Shown here: positions 51,955-54,304 of the stretch, piece by piece
Position numbering within the stretch: position 1 is the first letter of the stretch
Layout: the number at the start of each line of letters is the position of its first letter
Notes under the pieces: generated by a model
Databases searched by the model: none
Seen by the model: the letters and a program-made list of their open reading frames with translations, nothing else
What the model was told of the DNA's origin: nothing
Assembly: GCA_964574215.1 (NCBI GenBank)
Contig: CAZNLR010000036.1
Coordinates: 1 to 54,304, forward strand
Reading direction: 5' to 3'
Source of the DNA: GCA-2725625 sp964574215
GTDB lineage: Bacteria > Pseudomonadota > Alphaproteobacteria > Rhodospirillales > UBA2165
Length of the DNA stretch: 54,304 nucleotides
Translations under genes and position numbers: made by a program

Positions 51955-52816
51955 AGTTGCTGGGCGTTACCGCCTTGGCGTTCGGAATAAAAAGGGTTTG
52001 GCCTTTGAGCCTAAAGCTGGCGATGATCGACTGGCCCTTGGGCGACACCAGCCAGTTGACGAAATTATCAGCGTCTTTGGTTTTGATGTGGGGGTGTTTG
52101 GCCGGGTTGATGGTCAGGACACCGTATTGATTGAACAAAGACGGATCGCCGGCCAATAGCTCTTTCAGCTGTTGCTTGTTGGCGAAACTGATCCAGGTAC
52201 CCCGGTCCACCAGCACATAGGCGTTGGTTGCCGCGGCGATGTTGAGCGTTGCGCCCATGCCGGCGCCCACTTCCCGGTACCAGGACCCGGAAGCCCCTTT
52301 CAGATCAGTTGAAGTTTTACGCCACAGGAACCGTTCCGCCTTATGGGTGCCGCTGTTGTCGCCGCGGGATACAAAGATGGATTTTTTAGCGGCGATAGTA
52401 GCGAAAGCCTTTACGGCGCTTTTAAAGCCGCCGATCCTGGCGGGATCGGAATCGGGTCCGGCAATCAGATAGTCATTGTACATGACGTTCAGGCGTTTAA
52501 GGCCAAAGCCCTGTTCGACGAATTTTTCTTCGGACTTCCTGTGGTGGACCAGCAGGACATCGGCGTCGCCCCTTTCCGCCAGGCGGATGGCCTGACCGGT
52601 GCCGACGGCGACTATCCGGACCGAGATACCGCTGTCGGCTTCAAATATGGGAAGAAGATGAGCAAACAGCCCCGAGTTTTCCGTCGATGTGGTGGAGGCC
52701 ACGGTGATAAACCTGTCTCCAGCCACGGCTTTAGTCGGGGCGTTCGTCAGGGCGCCGCCCACCCCCACCAGCAACAGGACCAGCCATAATTTAAACAATT
52801 TCTTTCCGTAGGACAT
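51953..52816 (-). CDS. TupA-like tungstate/anion-binding periplasmic protein
   Basis: The 287-residue protein has a signal peptide (about 1-32) and the TupA signature ITVASTTSTENSGLF (about 37-51), with VGTGQAIRLAERGDADVLLVHH (about 71-92) and SRGDNSGTHKAE (about 148-159), which line the tungstate/molybdate site. Normally it would feed a TupBC ABC permease, but none lies in the window, and both neighbours are unrelated. It may serve a distant permease or act as an orphan sensor or receptor. Confidence 0.88.
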   Translation of the reverse strand: MSYGKKLFKLWLVLLLVGVGGALTNAPTKAVAGDRFITVASTTSTENSGLFAHLLPIFEADSGISVRIVAVGTGQAIRLAERGDADVLLVHHRKSEEKFVEQGFGLKRLNVMYNDYLIAGPDSDPARIGGFKSAVKAFATIAAKKSIFVSRGDNSGTHKAERFLWRKTSTDLKGASGSWYREVGAGMGATLNIAAATNAYVLVDRGTWISFANKQQLKELLAGDPSLFNQYGVLTINPAKHPHIKTKDADNFVNWLVSPKGQSIIASFRLKGQTLFIPNAKAVTPSN

Positions 52817-53017
52817 GGGGTATTCTCTCTTTTTGTATGGTCGCAGGCTAAAGGTTTTATCCGGACTTACAATAGAGATGCCGGCAATAAGTTCTCTGGA
52901 CTCTTGTTTTCAGGACGTCTAATACGCACCTAAGGAAAATCGATTTTTTCCCGCCGGACGGGATACGTTGGCGGGTTCCCGGAACCGAAACTGAAATAAC
53001 AACACTTTGGAGATATT

Positions 53018-53191
53018 ATGAAATATTCGAAAGTCCCCGTACTTGTCGCCTTCTTGGCCCTGTTCGCCGTCGCGGCCTGTTCACCGGAAGTCGGCAGCGC
53101 CGAATGGTGCGCCCAGCTGAAAGAAAAACCCAAAGGTGACTGGTCGGCCAACGAAGCCACCGAATTCGCCAAAAGCTGTATTCTGAAATAG
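53018..53191 (+). CDS. DUF3012 family small lipoprotein
   Basis: The 57-residue protein is MKYSKVPVLVAFLALF..., with a lipobox VAAC (Cys21) after a hydrophobic signal, then the DUF3012 signature PEVGSAEWCAQLKEKPKGDW and NEATEFAKSC. Cys31 and Cys54 could form a disulfide. GGAG at 53009-53012 lies five bases upstream. It is anchored at the outer or inner membrane face. The family is small, conserved and uncharacterised. A terminator follows directly. Confidence 0.88.
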   Translation: MKYSKVPVLVAFLALFAVAACSPEVGSAEWCAQLKEKPKGDWSANEATEFAKSCILK

Positions 53192-53209
53192 CACTGTTAC
53201 AGCAGAACG

Positions 53210-53242
53210 AAAAAAGCCGCTCAATCCTGAGCGGCTTTTTTT
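53210..53242. terminator. Bidirectional terminator between DUF3012 gene and rpsD
   Basis: AAAAAGCCGCTCA (53211-53223) pairs with TGAGCGGCTTTTT (53228-53240) around the loop ATCC, with A- and T-runs giving termination in both directions. Confidence 0.92.
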
Positions 53243-53260
53243 AATTCCGATTCCCAAAAT

Positions 53261-53875
53261 TTAGCGGGAATAATATTCGATCACCAGGTTGGGTTCCATT
53301 TGGACCGGGTAGGGGACGTCCGACAGGAGGGGCTGGCGGGTGTAGGTGCCGCGGCATTTGCCGTGGTCCACGTCCATATAGTCGGGCACGTCCCGCTCCT
53401 GAGAGGAAATCGCGTCCAGAACCAGCGGTAGGTCGCGGGACTTGTCCTTCACCTCGACCACGTCGCCTTCTTTGACCATATAGGATGGAATATTGACACG
53501 CTTGCCGTTCACCCGGATATGGCCGTGGTTGATGAACTGGCGGGCGGAAAACACCGTGGGCACGAATTTCATCCGGTAGATCACGGCGTCCAGGCGGCGT
53601 TCCAAAACACCGATCAGATTTTCGGACGTATCGCCTTTGCGGCGGACCGCTTCCTGGTAGTAGCGGCGGAATTGCTTTTCGCTGATATTGCCGTAATAGC
53701 CTTTGAGCTTCTGCTTGGCTTGAAGCTGCAGACCGTAATCGGACGGCTTTTTGCGCCGCTGGCCGTGCAGACCGGGACCGTATTCGCGGGCGTTGAAGGG
53801 ACTTTTGGGCCGGCCCCACAAATTACAGCGGAGGCGGCGGTCGATCTTATATTTCGAGCGTAAACGCTTCGTCAT
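53261..53875 (-). CDS. rpsD: 30S ribosomal protein S4
   Basis: The 204-residue protein opens MTKRLRSKYKIDRRL and has REYGPGLHGQRRKKPSDYG (about 30-48), LKGYYGNISEKQFRRYY and the S4 RNA-binding domain around SARQFINHGHIRVNGKRVNIP (about 110-130). It nucleates 30S assembly. It is monocistronic here, not in the rpsM-rpsK-rpoA operon, as is usual in alphaproteobacteria. Confidence 0.97.
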   Translation of the reverse strand: MTKRLRSKYKIDRRLRCNLWGRPKSPFNAREYGPGLHGQRRKKPSDYGLQLQAKQKLKGYYGNISEKQFRRYYQEAVRRKGDTSENLIGVLERRLDAVIYRMKFVPTVFSARQFINHGHIRVNGKRVNIPSYMVKEGDVVEVKDKSRDLPLVLDAISSQERDVPDYMDVDHGKCRGTYTRQPLLSDVPYPVQMEPNLVIEYYSR

Positions 53876-54070
53876 GTCTCAATACTCACTCTTTGTCAGG
53901 TTTGTTTTTGTCCCGGTAGGTCCGATTTGTTGGACGGAGCTTCAAAATTGATCAAAGCTCTCGTTCCCGGGAATGAAGCGCGGCACTATAGGCATTTCGG
54001 CGGATGTGTCAATTAAATTAAGCCGGAAATAACCGCCTGTTCGTTGACCGGCATCGGCGATATTTTGGCA

Positions 54071-54304
54071 TCAGTATTGGGAATTGTGGGACCGAACTTT
54101 GAACCAGTGACTGATCAAGCCGATACCCCACCCCAGCAGCGGATATATGTACCACATTTTTTCCGGATTTCCCGTCAGGTTAATGAAGAACAGCATCAGA
54201 TTGACGGCCACATAAATCGCCAAATGTCTTTTGAATCCCTGCATGGGATTTGCCTGGGGATTTGCCTGGGGATTTGCCTGGGGATTTGCCTGGGGATTTG
54301 CCTG
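54071..54304 (-). CDS. 2TM domain-containing protein, 5' end cut by window edge
   Basis: The minus-strand frame is open to the window end and stops at TGA (54071-54073). The last 57 residues, starting MQGFKRHLAIYVAVN, contain two hydrophobic helices and YPLLGWGIGLISHWFKV, typical of the 2TM (pfam13239-like) domain. Upstream it reads five QANP repeats encoded by the 12-base tandem repeat. Either the repeats are coding or translation starts at ATG 54244 and they are leader DNA. Function unknown. Confidence 0.7.
   Translation of the reverse strand, partial: QANPQANPQANPQANPQANPMQGFKRHLAIYVAVNLMLFFINLTGNPEKMWYIYPLLGWGIGLISHWFKVRSHNSQY
54245..54304. repeat. 12-bp tandem repeat at the window end
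   Basis: Five perfect copies of GGGATTTGCCTG (complement CAGGCAAATCCC, encoding QANP) run from 54245 to the last base. The array probably continues beyond the window. Confidence 0.95.

Noticed and set aside
1..54304. CRISPR array, tRNA, rRNA, prophage or restriction/defence island
   Set aside because: No repeat-spacer pattern, cloverleaf, phage structural gene or defence gene was recognised on reading both strands.

Overview
The window looks like a piece of chromosome from an alphaproteobacterium, probably in or near the Rhodospirillales/Sneathiellales/Kiloniellales. The exact order cannot be fixed by eye. The case rests on lineage-typical genes (DUF4167, DUF1178, DUF1476/ATPase-zeta, a FadR-type GntR, TRAP transporters) and on gene orders common in alphaproteobacteria: lysC-ptsP-...-prfA-prmC-DUF4167-clpB, comF-grxC-nitrilase-DUF1178-ubiG, map-radC, and purB...DUF1476-purC-purS-purQ-purL-bolA-grxD. 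Both ends cut genes. The right end stops inside a 12-bp tandem repeat, so it may be a contig break. I saw no tRNA, rRNA, CRISPR array, prophage or replication origin.

Positions 1-14.2 kb are accessory metabolism and sensing. They hold a UbiD-type decarboxylase, an exported dienelactone hydrolase, and a GntR regulator with an isocitrate-lyase/PEP-mutase enzyme. These last two diverge from a VOC protein and an alpha/beta hydrolase across a region with likely GntR operators. Next is a signalling module: a four-EF-hand protein with an aspartate tail and cytochrome b561, divergent from an OmpR-type regulator and a histidine kinase whose periplasmic domain carries a 22-residue Asp/Glu/His tract. 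An SDR-TRAP(P,Q,M)-hydrolase operon and a decayed acetyltransferase follow.

Positions 14.2-31 kb carry queH, an M23 peptidase, clpB with a good sigma-32-like promoter, a MOSC-domain remnant, DUF4167, prmC, prfA, a glutamyl-tRNA-reductase-like gene lacking the catalytic cysteine, hisS, a RodZ-like protein, ptsP and lysC, all from clpB onward on the minus strand except the remnant. Positions 31-41.6 kb carry ubiG, DUF1178, two further methyltransferases, a nitrilase-family amidase, grxC, comF, sfsA, map, radC, a PAS-GGDEF diguanylate cyclase and an MFS transporter.

Positions 41.7-54.3 kb are a purine-synthesis region (purB, purC, purS, purQ, purL, then bolA and grxD). It is interrupted by a REP-flanked Y1 transposase (RAYT), DUF924, a class III nucleotide cyclase, the ATPase inhibitor zeta subunit and an NRDE-family protein. 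A lone TupA-like binding protein, a 57-residue DUF3012 lipoprotein, rpsD and a cut 2TM-domain gene close the window.

The most notable points are the GluTR-like protein that has lost its catalytic residues, the acidic metal-sensor-like module with repeated TGTCGCA sites, the self-contained RAYT/REP unit, and two gene remnants left by clean deletions.
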